A stretch of DNA of 64,000 nucleotides. Source: Chloroflexota bacterium (GTDB lineage: Bacteria; Chloroflexota; Anaerolineae; B4-G1). Below, in pieces: positions 7,673-17,230 of the stretch. The translations under genes and the position numbers were made by a program. Where the stretch lies: the NCBI GenBank assembly GCA_024232355.1, contig JAAEPW010000350.1, forward strand, positions 81,035 through 145,034, written 5' to 3'. How positions within the stretch are numbered: position 1 is the stretch's first letter; each line of letters opens with the position of its first letter. The notes under the pieces are model-generated. The model did no database searches and was not told the DNA's origin. It saw only the letters and a program-made list of their open reading frames with translations.

Positions 7673-9073
7673 GTGAATACAAGAGACTATACTCGTCTGC
7701 TAACCGAACTTGCGGAAGCTTATGCCAAGCATTCGCCCAAATCCGCGGCGCTAAACGGAGAGGCCGAGAAATGGCTGGTGGATGGTGGCAGCCACGCGCT
7801 GCGGCTCATCGAGCCCTTCCCGCCGCGCATTGTCTCTGCCCGGGGAGCTTGGATCAAGGATGAGGACGATCACAATATTCTGGACTTTTGGCAGGGACAC
7901 CTGGGCAATATCCTGGGCCATAACCCGGAGGTCGTCACCTCGGCGCTGGCCCAGGCGTTTGAAGATGGCTTTGGCTTACAGACCGGTTTTCCTGACCGGT
8001 TGCAGGCCGAGTGTGCCCAAATTCTCTGCCAGCAGACCGGGGCCGACCGGGCACGCTTTACGACCAGCGGTACCCTGGCGACCATGTACGCCATCATGCT
8101 CTCCCGCGCCTTTACCGGACGGGAAATGGTCATCAAGATGGGGGGGGGCTGGCACGGCGCCCAACCCTGGGGGCTCAAGGGCGTGAACTATAAAGCTCAG
8201 GACGGTGTGGGATTTCAACACGTTGACACCGAAGGCCTCCCCACCACGCTGACGGACAAAGTAGTAGTAACCGGCTTTAACGACACCGATATGCTGCGCG
8301 ATCATTTTCGCCAATACGGTGATCAGCTCGCCTGCTTTATCATCGAGCCGTGCATCGGCGCTGGCGGGATCATTCCGGCGACTCGCGAGTATATGCAGAC
8401 AGCCCGCGAGTTGACGCACCAATACGGCTCGGTGCTCATTCACGACGAGGTAATCACCGGGTTCCGCTTCCGCGCCGGTAACGCGGGCGCTCTCTACGAC
8501 ATAAAACCCGATCTGGCTACTTTTGGCAAGATCATTGGCGGCGGTATGCCTGTATCGGCCTTGGTTGGTCAAGCAGACATTATGGACCTGGTTGGACGAA
8601 ATGGCAGTCATAGGGTAAAATTCTCCGGCGGTACTTATTCTGGACATCCTGCTTCAATGCTGGCGGCCAAAACGCTGATGACGCACCTAGTTGAACACGA
8701 ACAAGAAATTTATCCTCGGCTGGCCGAATTAGGGGCAAAGGCCCGCCAGGTAATCGAGACAGCCTTTATCGAGGAAGGGATCTATGCGCGCTGCACAGGC
8801 TATGGTAACGAGGTAGTGCCCGGCAGTTCGCTGTTCATGTTCCACTTTCCGTACAAGGAGGATGTGCAACTCGTCAAGCCCAAGGATGTGTTCGATCCGT
8901 CGGTGTGTGATGTGACCTTGAATACAGAATCATCACAATTAGCTTTGCTGCTAGAAGATGTGTACGTGATCCACGGCCACGGCGCGATCAGCACCGCGCA
9001 CACCGAGGCCGACATAGATGCGTTGGGCGAAGCCTGCCGCAAGGTGGCACGTCGCTTCAAGGCATACTTGTAA
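7673..9073 (+). CDS. Class III aminotransferase (glutamate-1-semialdehyde aminotransferase-like)
   Basis: A 466-residue PLP enzyme of the class III family. It has the core LDFWQGHLGNILGHNPEVV, TTSGTLATMYAIMLSRAFTGR, IHDEVITGFRF (PLP-ring Asp) and DLATFGKIIGGGMPVSALVG with the Schiff-base lysine at about residue 286. It begins with GTG behind AGGAGG. The closest general likeness is glutamate-1-semialdehyde aminomutase, but its place directly after livF, away from any tetrapyrrole gene, argues for an omega- or beta-amino-acid transaminase acting on the imported substrate. A run of nine Gs at 8140-8148 lies in the coding sequence. Confidence 0.85.
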   Translation: MNTRDYTRLLTELAEAYAKHSPKSAALNGEAEKWLVDGGSHALRLIEPFPPRIVSARGAWIKDEDDHNILDFWQGHLGNILGHNPEVVTSALAQAFEDGFGLQTGFPDRLQAECAQILCQQTGADRARFTTSGTLATMYAIMLSRAFTGREMVIKMGGGWHGAQPWGLKGVNYKAQDGVGFQHVDTEGLPTTLTDKVVVTGFNDTDMLRDHFRQYGDQLACFIIEPCIGAGGIIPATREYMQTARELTHQYGSVLIHDEVITGFRFRAGNAGALYDIKPDLATFGKIIGGGMPVSALVGQADIMDLVGRNGSHRVKFSGGTYSGHPASMLAAKTLMTHLVEHEQEIYPRLAELGAKARQVIETAFIEEGIYARCTGYGNEVVPGSSLFMFHFPYKEDVQLVKPKDVFDPSVCDVTLNTESSQLALLLEDVYVIHGHGAISTAHTEADIDALGEACRKVARRFKAYL

Positions 9074-9078
9074 GGTTT

Positions 9079-9190
9079 TTGGAGATAGGAGAGCTTGAGG
9101 CAGCTTCACAGCACGCTCTGGATTATGGATCAAAATCGTTAGCCATTCATTTTTTACAGCAGATCACTACTACACAGGAGCGGGCAAATG
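9079..9190 (+). pseudogene. Possible TPR-coding remnant, out of frame with the next gene
   Basis: Between the aminotransferase stop and the TPR gene, another frame reads ELEAASQHALDYGSKSLAIHFLQQI, a helical pattern like TPR or solenoid repeats. It is out of frame with the TPR gene starting at 9188, so it may be the frameshifted 5' end of that gene or of a longer ancestor. It has no convincing start or ribosome-binding site. Confidence 0.3.
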
Positions 9191-10183
9191 ACTACCAACG
9201 AGATCACCCAATCTGGGCTCACACACCACTATGTGGCATTGGTCACTGCAATGATAGACCTTTCTGAGGCTTATCTATATGATGCCAGGTTGGATGATGC
9301 ACTCGCATTACTGGGGTCTGACGTTCTGGATCTGCTGGCAAGCGAGCTTCCGCTTGAGGAGATGGTGCGTATCCAAGTTCAGTGGGCAAAAATCATGCGA
9401 TTCAAGAACCGGCTGGATGGCAGCAGCAACGATGCCACGTTGGAACTTTTGTTCAAAGCTGAGCAAGCCGCTCAATCACTAAATCACAAAAACCTTCTGG
9501 CAGATGTAGCGAGTCTTATCGGCCTGGTTCTCTACGACCAAAATCTGTGGACGCGTACCCTGGAAACACCACAAAGGTACTTTGAACGAGCTTTGGCCTT
9601 GAGAAAAGAAATCAATGATCAGAAAGGGATTGTCAAGTCACTTTTCGACATAGGCGTTACCCACCAAAACAAAAAGGACCATACAGACGAGGATATAGAA
9701 AGAGCCTTTGAGTACTTTGAAAAAGCATACACTTTGGCCGAACAGGGTGACTTTAGGAAGGAAAAAGCCCACGTCGCTCGACACCTTGCCTATATCTATA
9801 GCCATCACAAAAGAAAACCGGACATAGCCCTTGCTTATCATCAAGAGTTTCTCAGCGTCAACAAAGAGCTTGGGTTCAAGCTCTATCTTGCACCAGCCCA
9901 TACGATGGTTGGATTTTCATACTATGAACTGCAAAACCTCGACAAGGCATTGGAACATTTTAAAGCAGCCCAGGCTGTTGCCGAAGAAACAGGATACCAA
10001 CAGCCTTTGGCGGAGGCTTGGCTTGGGATAGGTCTTGTGCAAGAGGGAAAAGGCAATACAAGCGTCGCGTTAGAATGTCACGAGAGGGCACTCGCAATCG
10101 CCCAACCCATCAACTTGAGACCGGTCATCCGAATCGCAACTAGCAGAATTGATATTTTGTCCAAGAAAGAACAAGCTGGCTGA
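9188..10183 (+). CDS. TPR repeat protein
   Basis: A 331-residue soluble helical repeat protein. Tetratricopeptide units can be followed through the C-terminal two-thirds: ALALRKEINDQKGIVKSLFDIGVTHQNK, AFEYFEKAYTLAEQGD, ALAYHQEFLSVNKELG, ALEHFKAAQAVAEETG and ALECHERALAIAQP. No enzymatic domain is visible. It resembles the C-terminal TPR part of the large AAA-TPR regulators common in Chloroflexota, and its base composition is more AT-rich than the transporter genes before it, so it may be a recent insertion in the operon. It probably mediates protein-protein contacts. Confidence 0.7.
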   Translation: MTTNEITQSGLTHHYVALVTAMIDLSEAYLYDARLDDALALLGSDVLDLLASELPLEEMVRIQVQWAKIMRFKNRLDGSSNDATLELLFKAEQAAQSLNHKNLLADVASLIGLVLYDQNLWTRTLETPQRYFERALALRKEINDQKGIVKSLFDIGVTHQNKKDHTDEDIERAFEYFEKAYTLAEQGDFRKEKAHVARHLAYIYSHHKRKPDIALAYHQEFLSVNKELGFKLYLAPAHTMVGFSYYELQNLDKALEHFKAAQAVAEETGYQQPLAEAWLGIGLVQEGKGNTSVALECHERALAIAQPINLRPVIRIATSRIDILSKKEQAG

Positions 10184-10291
10184 CCATAGCTCAAGTTGTC
10201 TCAAAAGCTGTTGAATAAAGTGCTTTCAAGACCTATGCGATTTGGAGCTTGAAGGATAACCAAAAATCTACTTGAGGAGGTAATTTAGATC

Positions 10292-11287
10292 GTGTCAGAG
10301 AAAATACGAGTCATTCAGTATGGGCTTGGTCCCATTGGAAGTGCCGTAGCCCGCCATGTCTTGGAACGGGCAGGGCTGGAACTGGTCGGCGGCGTAGATG
10401 TCGATCCTTCCAAGGTCGGCAAGGACGTCGGCGAGGCCATCGGCCTGGACCGTTCCTTGGGCTTTGTCGTGGCCGAGAACCTGGCCCAAGTCCTAGAGCG
10501 CACCGAGGCTGACGTCGTGCTGCACACTACCAGTTCCTATTTCGATCTGTTCAAGTCACAAATCATCGAAATCCTGGAGGCGGGATTGGACATTGTCTCC
10601 ACGGCGGAGGAACTCTCTTTTCCGTGGTTGGCTCACCCTAAAGATGGTGCCGAGGTTGATGCCGTCGCCAAGCGTGTCGGCAAGACCGTGTTAGGCACGG
10701 GCGTCAATCCCGGCTTTTTGATGGATGCGCTGCCGCTGGGCTTGACGGCTATCTGTCAGCAGGTGGACCACATCGCGGTGACGCGCGTCATCGACGCTTC
10801 TACTCGGCGCGGGCCGTTCCAGGCCAAGATCGGTTCGGAAATGACAGTGGAGGCATTCAACGAGAAAATGGCCGCCGGGCGCATGGGCCACGTGGGTCTG
10901 CCCGAGTCTATGGGTATGCTGTTTGAAACACTGGGCAAAAAGCTGGCCCGCTACGAGTCGGGTGTTGAGCCCGTAGTGGCCGATCATGTGGTCAAGACAG
11001 ATCACTTTGAGGTGCAACCCGGCCAAGTGATGGGCCTCAAGCAGGTCGCTCGCGGATACACCGACGAGGGCGAGTTCGTAGTGCTCACCTTTATCGCTGC
11101 GCTGGAGGCGGAGGGTGAAGCGGACACCATCAAGATCACCGGCAAGCCAGACCTGAACGTCAAGCTCCAGGGCACCAACGGCGACCTGGCCACCGTCGCC
11201 ATCGCCGTCAACGCCATTCGCCGCGTCAAAGAGGCCGCGCCCGGTCTAGTTACGATGCGAGATTTGCCTATCGTGACGATGTGGTAA
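10292..11287 (+). CDS. NAD(P)-dependent dehydrogenase, 2,4-diaminopentanoate dehydrogenase-like
   Basis: A 331-residue protein with an N-terminal Rossmann fold (VIQYGLGPIGSAVARHVLER) of the dihydrodipicolinate-reductase type, then TTSSYFDLFKSQIIEILEAGLDIVSTAEELSFPW and GTGVNPGFLMDALPL. These features match the family containing 2,4-diaminopentanoate dehydrogenase of ornithine fermentation. The GTG start is preceded by GAGGAGG at 10274-10280, a longer than usual spacing. Next to an amino-acid transporter and two aminotransferases, it probably oxidises an amino-acid-derived amine or aldehyde. The exact substrate cannot be read from the sequence. Confidence 0.75.
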   Translation: MSEKIRVIQYGLGPIGSAVARHVLERAGLELVGGVDVDPSKVGKDVGEAIGLDRSLGFVVAENLAQVLERTEADVVLHTTSSYFDLFKSQIIEILEAGLDIVSTAEELSFPWLAHPKDGAEVDAVAKRVGKTVLGTGVNPGFLMDALPLGLTAICQQVDHIAVTRVIDASTRRGPFQAKIGSEMTVEAFNEKMAAGRMGHVGLPESMGMLFETLGKKLARYESGVEPVVADHVVKTDHFEVQPGQVMGLKQVARGYTDEGEFVVLTFIAALEAEGEADTIKITGKPDLNVKLQGTNGDLATVAIAVNAIRRVKEAAPGLVTMRDLPIVTMW

Positions 11288-11305
11288 CGGATACAGCCTA
11301 ACTCA

Positions 11306-11403
11306 TCATAGAGGAGCGAGCACGCCTCATGCGAGCGGATTTTGCAAGAGCCGCTCTGCATTTCTGAATGCACCGCATTTGGGAATGCTCTGCTCCTCTA
11401 TGA
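11306..11403. repeat. Palindromic element with three internal hairpins
   Basis: Outer arms TCATAGAGGAGC (11306-11317) and GCTCCTCTATGA (11392-11403) are perfect inverted repeats. Between them are GAGCGG/CCGCTC (11333-11338 and 11351-11356) and two consecutive identical stems GCATT/AATGC with four-base loops (11358-11371 and 11375-11388). It fills most of the gap before gatB. It could terminate the upstream operon or be a non-autonomous repeat element. Confidence 0.55.
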
Positions 11404-11449
11404 GTGAAATGTCCCATTGTCAAATTAATCACAACTGTGGAGTAACTAT

Positions 11450-12898
11450 ATGAACTATGAACCCGTCATCGGCCTGGAGGTTCACGCCCAGATCCACACG
11501 GCCTCCAAAATGTTCTGTCCTTGCCCGGTGGTAGAAGACGTTGGCGATTTACCTCCCAATACCTACGTTTGCCCGGTCTGCACAGGGATGCCCGGTATGC
11601 TACCGGTCATCAACCAGCGCGCGGTCGAGGTCACCATCCTGACTGGGCTGGCTCTCAACTGTGAGATCAATCCCACCACCGTCTTGGCGAGAAAGAACTA
11701 TTTCTACCCCGACCTGCCCAAGGGCTACCAAATCTCACAGCTTGCGCTGCCGTTTGCCGAAAACGGATACCTGGAAATCAAGACCGAGGCAGGCCGAAAG
11801 CGGGTGGGCATCAACAACGTCCATCTCGAGGAAGATGCCGGTAAACTGTATCACGTGGACGGTGCTAGCCTGGTAGACCTGAACCGGGCTGGCGTGCCGC
11901 TGATCGAGATCGTCAGTGAGCCAAACCTGCATTCGGTCGAGGCGGTGCGAGCCTATGCGACCCAACTACATGCCATACTCGTCTACCTGGGCGTCAGCTC
12001 GGGGGATATGGAAAAAGGTGTGATGCGTTTCGAGGCCAGCGTGAGTGTGCGCCCCGTCGGGTCCGACGCAATGAACCCGCGCCACGAGATCAAGAACCTC
12101 AACTCTTTTCGCGCCCTGGCCCGCGCCGTAGAGTACGAGATCACTAATCAAATTGAGACTGTCGAAAGCGGTGGCAGCGTGATCCAGCAAACGATGGGTT
12201 GGAACGAGGATCAAGGCGTCACCTACGCCCAGCGCAGCAAAGAGTTTGCCGAGGATTACCGCTACTTTCCCGAGCCAGACCTGCCTCCGTTGGAAATCAG
12301 CCCTGAACAGGTGACGCAATTGCGCGCCCAACTCCCCGAACTCCCCGACGCCAAGCACGCTCGTTTTGTCGCCGAGTATGGGCTGAGTGATTACGACGCC
12401 GGGATACTGGTTGCAGACAAAGCCGTGGCCAACTATTACGAAGCTGCAACCAAAGCCAGCCAGATTGATCCCAAGACGGTCGCCAACTGGGTCACCGGTG
12501 AGTTGTTCCGGTTGATGAAGGAAACCGGGCAAGAGATCGACGCGCTGCCGGTCTCGCCCCAGGCATTGGCAGAACTGATCGGCCTGGTCAAGGACAATAC
12601 CATCAACTCTAACACCGGCAAGGACGTGCTGGCAGAGATGTTTGCCAGCGGGCGCGGCCCCCGTCAGATCGTGGACGAGCGCGAGCTGGCGCAGGTCTCT
12701 GACACGGCGGCGCTGGAACAGATCGTCGCGCAGGTGCTGGAGGAAAATCCGCCGCAGGTGGGCCAATATCTGGACGGCAAACCGCAAATTGTTGGCTGGC
12801 TGATGGGGCAGGTGATGCGAGCTACCCAAGGCAAAGCAAACCCGCAGGTAGTGCGAACGCTACTGGAGACACAACTGGAGAGATTGCGGGACTCGTAA
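11450..12898 (+). CDS. gatB: Aspartyl/glutamyl-tRNA(Asn/Gln) amidotransferase subunit B
   Basis: A 482-residue GatB of normal length. Family landmarks are [21 protein letters not shown], the paired cysteines in [11 protein letters not shown] that form the zinc site, [27 protein letters not shown], and the C-terminal YqeY-like tail domain (about residues 330-480). With GatA and GatC it converts misacylated Glu-tRNA(Gln) or Asp-tRNA(Asn) to the amide form. gatA and gatC are not in the window, so the subunits are dispersed. GGAG precedes the ATG. Confidence 0.97.
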   Translation: MNYEPVIGLEVHAQIHTASKMFCPCPVVEDVGDLPPNTYVCPVCTGMPGMLPVINQRAVEVTILTGLALNCEINPTTVLARKNYFYPDLPKGYQISQLALPFAENGYLEIKTEAGRKRVGINNVHLEEDAGKLYHVDGASLVDLNRAGVPLIEIVSEPNLHSVEAVRAYATQLHAILVYLGVSSGDMEKGVMRFEASVSVRPVGSDAMNPRHEIKNLNSFRALARAVEYEITNQIETVESGGSVIQQTMGWNEDQGVTYAQRSKEFAEDYRYFPEPDLPPLEISPEQVTQLRAQLPELPDAKHARFVAEYGLSDYDAGILVADKAVANYYEAATKASQIDPKTVANWVTGELFRLMKETGQEIDALPVSPQALAELIGLVKDNTINSNTGKDVLAEMFASGRGPRQIVDERELAQVSDTAALEQIVAQVLEENPPQVGQYLDGKPQIVGWLMGQVMRATQGKANPQVVRTLLETQLERLRDS

Positions 12899-12923
12899 AG
12901 GTTCCCGGCTTGTAGGAATTTAT

Positions 12924-12970
12924 GAATGGCACGAATGATTTTGCATCGTTATGACACATTCGTGCCATTC
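12924..12970. terminator. Bidirectional terminator-like hairpin between convergent genes
   Basis: A perfect 14-bp inverted repeat, GAATGGCACGAATG (12924-12937) with CATTCGTGCCATTC (12957-12970), and a 19-base loop. It separates gatB from the convergent PPDK-domain gene. No strong T-run adjoins it, so the terminator role is inferred from position. Confidence 0.55.
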
Positions 12971-12998
12971 GTCCATTCATAATCTAGAAACTATTCGA

Positions 12999-15359
12999 TC
13001 ACTCGTCCCGTTTCAAATACCCCACAGCCAACTCGTTTTCCCCATCCATCACAATCTCCAGGTTCCGCCCACCTGTGACTGCTGGCACATCGATCACCCG
13101 AATATACCGGCCATACGCCGCGTCAGACGGCAGCAGTTTGACCAATTCGTTCGAAGACTCGGTGAGAAACTCGGTGTTGAGCATTGCACCTTCCTCGGGA
13201 ATCACGGGGAGTGGAAAGATGCCCGCCTCTACCAAGTCCTGAAAAAAGTGCGTACCGTGAGAAGCTTCCGCTGTGCTCCCCTCCCGAACCAGGGGAATCT
13301 CGACCAGCACCAACGTGTTGTAGATGTCGGCATACGTCACCTTGACGCCCAGGTCCAGGCTTGAACTTCCCCAACGTCCTGGCCCCATCAGGATAAATCG
13401 CTCTCCCTCCAATCGCTTGTTGAGCCGCCCGACCACCCGCGCCAATTCGAGCTTGGTCACGTAATCCGGCACATGGTTGTATTCCGCCGGATCGACGTAC
13501 ACAATGTAGCGTACGTCGGATACCACGCCTTGGGGGACCAGTTTGCACGCCTTTAATATCAAATCCTGTTCGAGGATACCCTCTGGAATCTCGACCTCCC
13601 CCGTCCACTCTTGGCTAACCAAGGGGCGGCACTGGAGCAAATTGACAGTGTACGCGGCATTGGGATAATCGGGTTGAACATCCACTGTAAATTCGATATC
13701 CACCGGCCATTTGTAGTGACGTTCCAGTTTTGCAAGAATCGTCTTCATCAGGGTGACAAATTGCTTGTCCTGCAGCAGTTGTTCAAAGGTCAATACCAAA
13801 TCGCCAGCGTCGCTCATATCCATGCGTGAGATAGGAGGAGCCAAATACCCACCTTTATCTACCGAGACCAGATAACGCAGAGCCGGATAATCATCGGCAA
13901 TCACGTCCCGCACCGGCAGCGTTTTGAACAAATCGTCTTTTAGGTCCACTAGGTCGACAAAGTGCTGCGAGTATTTGCGAATCTTTTGCGCCCCGACTTC
14001 GGGCCGCAAATGGGGATGGCTCAGGGCGATCATACGGGGGTAATCGTTGGCCACCCGATCCACCGCGCGCGTGCCCAGCCCATACACCAGCCGTAAAAAT
14101 CCATCCTCGCGCCGGATTTTGGGATTCCAACGAAAAGGATTGCGACTGTAACCCACACCGGCCAATGCGGGAAAGAAATAATCCCGATAGCGGGTTCCCT
14201 TTACCTTTTGAATCAACACCGCCATCCGCTCGTCGTAATCCACCAATCCCATATGCTGGCGATACAGCAGCGCTGCGGGGTTGAGAACGCTGGCGTATAC
14301 TTTTTTGATGGCATTCATCAATGCCGCAAGGTTGTCTTCCAGCGTGCCTTGGTTGGGACAGAAAAAGCTATCGTACTTGCCCGCAAAAGCGGTCCCAAAA
14401 TTATCCTCCAACAAGCTGGAAGAGCGGACGATCAATGGCGCATCACCCATTTTCTCCAGCAATTGTCCAAGACTGTAGACAATGTCATCAGGAAAATGAC
14501 CATCCATATAAGCGGCCCGAATTTGCGGGTAATCATCCGCCATCTCTTCGGGGCGTTTGTATTTCTGATTCATATAGCGATTGAACCCATTGGCAGAGAT
14601 GAAATCGTAGAATACGTCAGCGCCAATATAATATGAATCGGGAATCTCCACATACTCGTGCACATCCATCGCGTCTTTTTCATGGGACAGTTGCAGTATT
14701 TTGCAGGCCAATAGCATTCCGGCCGCCTTCCCGCCGACTTTTCCCCGGCCAATGCGTCGTCTCCGGATCTCTTTCAAGTCTTGGATAGTGAACAGCTCTT
14801 TGGCAACCCCAACGAGTTCCAGTTGGTCGCTGATCATCCCTTTGATGAGCACCACAATGATCTCTTGCAGGTGGTGCCGAATTCTGACTCGTTTCTCTGG
14901 TGGCAACCTCTCGAACTCGTCCCCTTTGGCGAACAACAAATCCCACGGTGACAATTCCGGGTTAAAGCCAAGCATCATATCATGTCCTGCCGGTGCCCCC
15001 CGGCTTACCAACACCGAGTGGATGATCTCTTCCAGGCGATCATGGGGCACATTGTAAGCAAAATAAAAGTCGGTGAGTTGATCCCGCACCAGTGCCAACC
15101 GTTCATGCCACACGCCCATCGGTTCCTCAGAAAACGGGTCCGACATCCCTTCTCGCTCTTGGGACGTTATGGCATTTTTTTTGACTTGAGCTTCAAACAC
15201 CTCGGGCGCAATAATCCTCTTGTAAAACAACTCTTGCCGCATACGCTCCCGTATTCTGCGCGCCAGGATGGGGTATTGAGCCAGTTCCAGGATAATCCCC
15301 ACCACTTTGGACTGGTGCTGCAAGTCAGCGCTCGATCTATTTTGCGTGCTGGATTCCAT
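12999..15359 (-). CDS. PEP/pyruvate-binding (PPDK N-terminal) domain protein
   Basis: About 786 residues. The middle third carries the ATP-grasp-like nucleotide-binding domain found in pyruvate phosphate dikinase and PEP synthase: GKVGGKAAGMLLACKIL, PDSYYIGADVFYDF, PLIVRSSSLLEDNFGTAFAGKYDS and AGVGYSRNPFRW. The swivelling phospho-histidine domain and the PEP-binding barrel of those enzymes are absent, so it is probably not a full dikinase. The ATG at 15359 is preferred over 15365 because TAGGAG sits at the right distance and overlaps the earlier one. The S9 peptidase gene ends only 9 bp upstream, so they are probably cotranscribed. Function unknown. Confidence 0.75.
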   Translation of the reverse strand: MESSTQNRSSADLQHQSKVVGIILELAQYPILARRIRERMRQELFYKRIIAPEVFEAQVKKNAITSQEREGMSDPFSEEPMGVWHERLALVRDQLTDFYFAYNVPHDRLEEIIHSVLVSRGAPAGHDMMLGFNPELSPWDLLFAKGDEFERLPPEKRVRIRHHLQEIIVVLIKGMISDQLELVGVAKELFTIQDLKEIRRRRIGRGKVGGKAAGMLLACKILQLSHEKDAMDVHEYVEIPDSYYIGADVFYDFISANGFNRYMNQKYKRPEEMADDYPQIRAAYMDGHFPDDIVYSLGQLLEKMGDAPLIVRSSSLLEDNFGTAFAGKYDSFFCPNQGTLEDNLAALMNAIKKVYASVLNPAALLYRQHMGLVDYDERMAVLIQKVKGTRYRDYFFPALAGVGYSRNPFRWNPKIRREDGFLRLVYGLGTRAVDRVANDYPRMIALSHPHLRPEVGAQKIRKYSQHFVDLVDLKDDLFKTLPVRDVIADDYPALRYLVSVDKGGYLAPPISRMDMSDAGDLVLTFEQLLQDKQFVTLMKTILAKLERHYKWPVDIEFTVDVQPDYPNAAYTVNLLQCRPLVSQEWTGEVEIPEGILEQDLILKACKLVPQGVVSDVRYIVYVDPAEYNHVPDYVTKLELARVVGRLNKRLEGERFILMGPGRWGSSSLDLGVKVTYADIYNTLVLVEIPLVREGSTAEASHGTHFFQDLVEAGIFPLPVIPEEGAMLNTEFLTESSNELVKLLPSDAAYGRYIRVIDVPAVTGGRNLEIVMDGENELAVGYLKRDE

Positions 15360-15368
15360 AATCATCTC

Positions 15369-17219
15369 CTACAATAGTGTCTCGTCAAAGAACGCTGCCA
15401 AGCGAGTGTACAATTGCTCTTGGTTAGCAGGCTTGCTGATGCCGTGCCCCTCGTCCTCGAATACTAGCAGATCGTAAGGGATGTGGTTGGCATCCAATCG
15501 TTGGATTACCTGGCGCACGTTTTCCGGCGTCACGTTCGGGTCCTGAGCGCCCTGGACGATCATCAGCTTGCCCCGAATATTTGGGATAAAGTTGATGGGT
15601 GACCGTTCATGATATCGCTCAGGCACTTGATCCGGGCTGCCACCCATCATCTCTTCGCTGTATGGGCGCAAATCGGGGCGCGTAGTCTCATAATCCACCA
15701 CCAAGTCCGTCATACCGCAGATGGGCGCGGCGGCGGCGATGACGTCTGGCGGGGAGTGGGTGATCAGGAACCACGCGCTGTACCCGCCATACGAGGTGCC
15801 GGTGACGCCAATCCGGCCCGGTTCGGCCAGGCCAGCTTTGATCAGCGCCTTGGCTCCGGTGGCGATGTCGGCCTGCTCGCGCCCCCCCCACCCATCTTTC
15901 TTGATCAGCTCGCGGAACTTGAGCCCAAAGCCAGTGCTTCCCCGATAGTTTACGTCGAGCACGTTGAACCCTTGCGAGAGCAAGTACTGGATCTGCGCGT
16001 CGAGATCGTCCTCAGAATGCCAGGTGGGACCACCGTGGACGTAGACGATGGCTCGCTGGGAATTGGGCTGTGCCCGATAGAGCCATCCCTGGATTTCCAG
16101 GTTATCCTCTGATCGCCAACGAAAATCCTGGGCCTGCGTGAGTCGGTCCGGGGTCAGGTCTGTGCGTTCCCAGACATGGGTCAGGGAAACCAAATCATCG
16201 AGGGTACTGACATTGAGCGCAAATCGTACCAGCTCGCTTGGCGAGGTAGCCGCATAATAACGGGCCACCCAGGCACCATCAGCGTCACGCCCCAAGGGCT
16301 GCAGGTTGCCCGGCAGGCGCGGAAAGCGCGTTTCTACGCCAGTAACGGGGTCCAAGAAAGAAGGGATGCGCCGTGCATCCTGCAACTCGTCTACCACGAT
16401 CAGGCCATCGGGGGAGACCCGCGCAGCCTCAATGCTGCGCGCAGGATCGTCCAGCAGCCAGCGCATCTCGCCGCTGGGCCAATGGTAGACGCCTAGGCTA
16501 TAGTGCTCCTGCGAACGACCATCACGAGAATCAGAAAGAACGAGGATGTGCTCGCCGTCGGGGAACCAGCGGGCCGATATTTTGGCTTCGTCGCCAAAGT
16601 TGAGTATCTCCCGGTCTTCTCGCCCCTCCACATCAACCAGGTAGATCTGCTCCCCGGCGGGGTGGCGATCCTGGCGCGTGTAGATCAAATGGGTGCCAGG
16701 ACGATTGAGAACCGGGTAATTCCAAGCAGGCTTGAGCGGACGGGCAATGGGTTTTCGCTCCCCGCTTTCCAGATCGTAGCTATAGACCCACGTTTGCTCG
16801 ATCTCTTGATCCGCAACAAAGTCATAGTTGGCCCCGTAGAAAAGTGTGCGTCCGTCAGGATGTAGATTGCCGCCTCGAAGGAAATAAGGCGGGCGATCTT
16901 TTGTGAGCGGCTGCATCTCACCTGGCTGGTCGATGCTCACCCGAAAGAGACGAACGCGCTCGTCACTATCGTGGTCTTCAGACACAATCACGGCTTGTGA
17001 GTCAAACGTCCAATTGATCAACCCTGTGAACTCGGAGGTGTGGGTGAGCGCCACAGGCCCGGCAGAACCGTCGGCGGGCACGACAAAGACATCCATATTG
17101 TCGTGGACACGATACCATTCAAAAGCTACCCATTTCCCATCAGGGGATATGAGGGCATTATGGACCTTGGGAAGGGACAACAACTGGTGCAGAAAGGGAT
17201 CGGTCTTTTGCTTTGTCAT
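15369..17219 (-). CDS. S9 family prolyl oligopeptidase/acylaminoacyl peptidase
   Basis: About 616 residues. The N-terminal two-thirds is a WD40/beta-propeller-like region with repeated ISPDGKWVAFE and RWFPDGEHILVLSD strands, followed by an alpha/beta-hydrolase. The catalytic triad is visible: Ser in GTSYGGYSAW, Asp in GAQDPNVTPENV and His in EDEGHGISKP. No signal peptide, so it is probably a cytoplasmic oligopeptide hydrolase. A GTG at 17234 overlapping the stop of the upstream cyclase gene (GTGA) is an alternative start; I prefer ATG 17219, which has AAAAGG six bases ahead. Confidence 0.88.
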   Translation of the reverse strand: MTKQKTDPFLHQLLSLPKVHNALISPDGKWVAFEWYRVHDNMDVFVVPADGSAGPVALTHTSEFTGLINWTFDSQAVIVSEDHDSDERVRLFRVSIDQPGEMQPLTKDRPPYFLRGGNLHPDGRTLFYGANYDFVADQEIEQTWVYSYDLESGERKPIARPLKPAWNYPVLNRPGTHLIYTRQDRHPAGEQIYLVDVEGREDREILNFGDEAKISARWFPDGEHILVLSDSRDGRSQEHYSLGVYHWPSGEMRWLLDDPARSIEAARVSPDGLIVVDELQDARRIPSFLDPVTGVETRFPRLPGNLQPLGRDADGAWVARYYAATSPSELVRFALNVSTLDDLVSLTHVWERTDLTPDRLTQAQDFRWRSEDNLEIQGWLYRAQPNSQRAIVYVHGGPTWHSEDDLDAQIQYLLSQGFNVLDVNYRGSTGFGLKFRELIKKDGWGGREQADIATGAKALIKAGLAEPGRIGVTGTSYGGYSAWFLITHSPPDVIAAAAPICGMTDLVVDYETTRPDLRPYSEEMMGGSPDQVPERYHERSPINFIPNIRGKLMIVQGAQDPNVTPENVRQVIQRLDANHIPYDLLVFEDEGHGISKPANQEQLYTRLAAFFDETLL

Positions 17220-17230
17220 AGTTTTCCTTT

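Noticed and set aside
7673..9073. hemL (glutamate-1-semialdehyde aminomutase)
   Set aside because: Motifs are shared by the whole class III family and the gene sits in an amino-acid transport operon without other tetrapyrrole genes.
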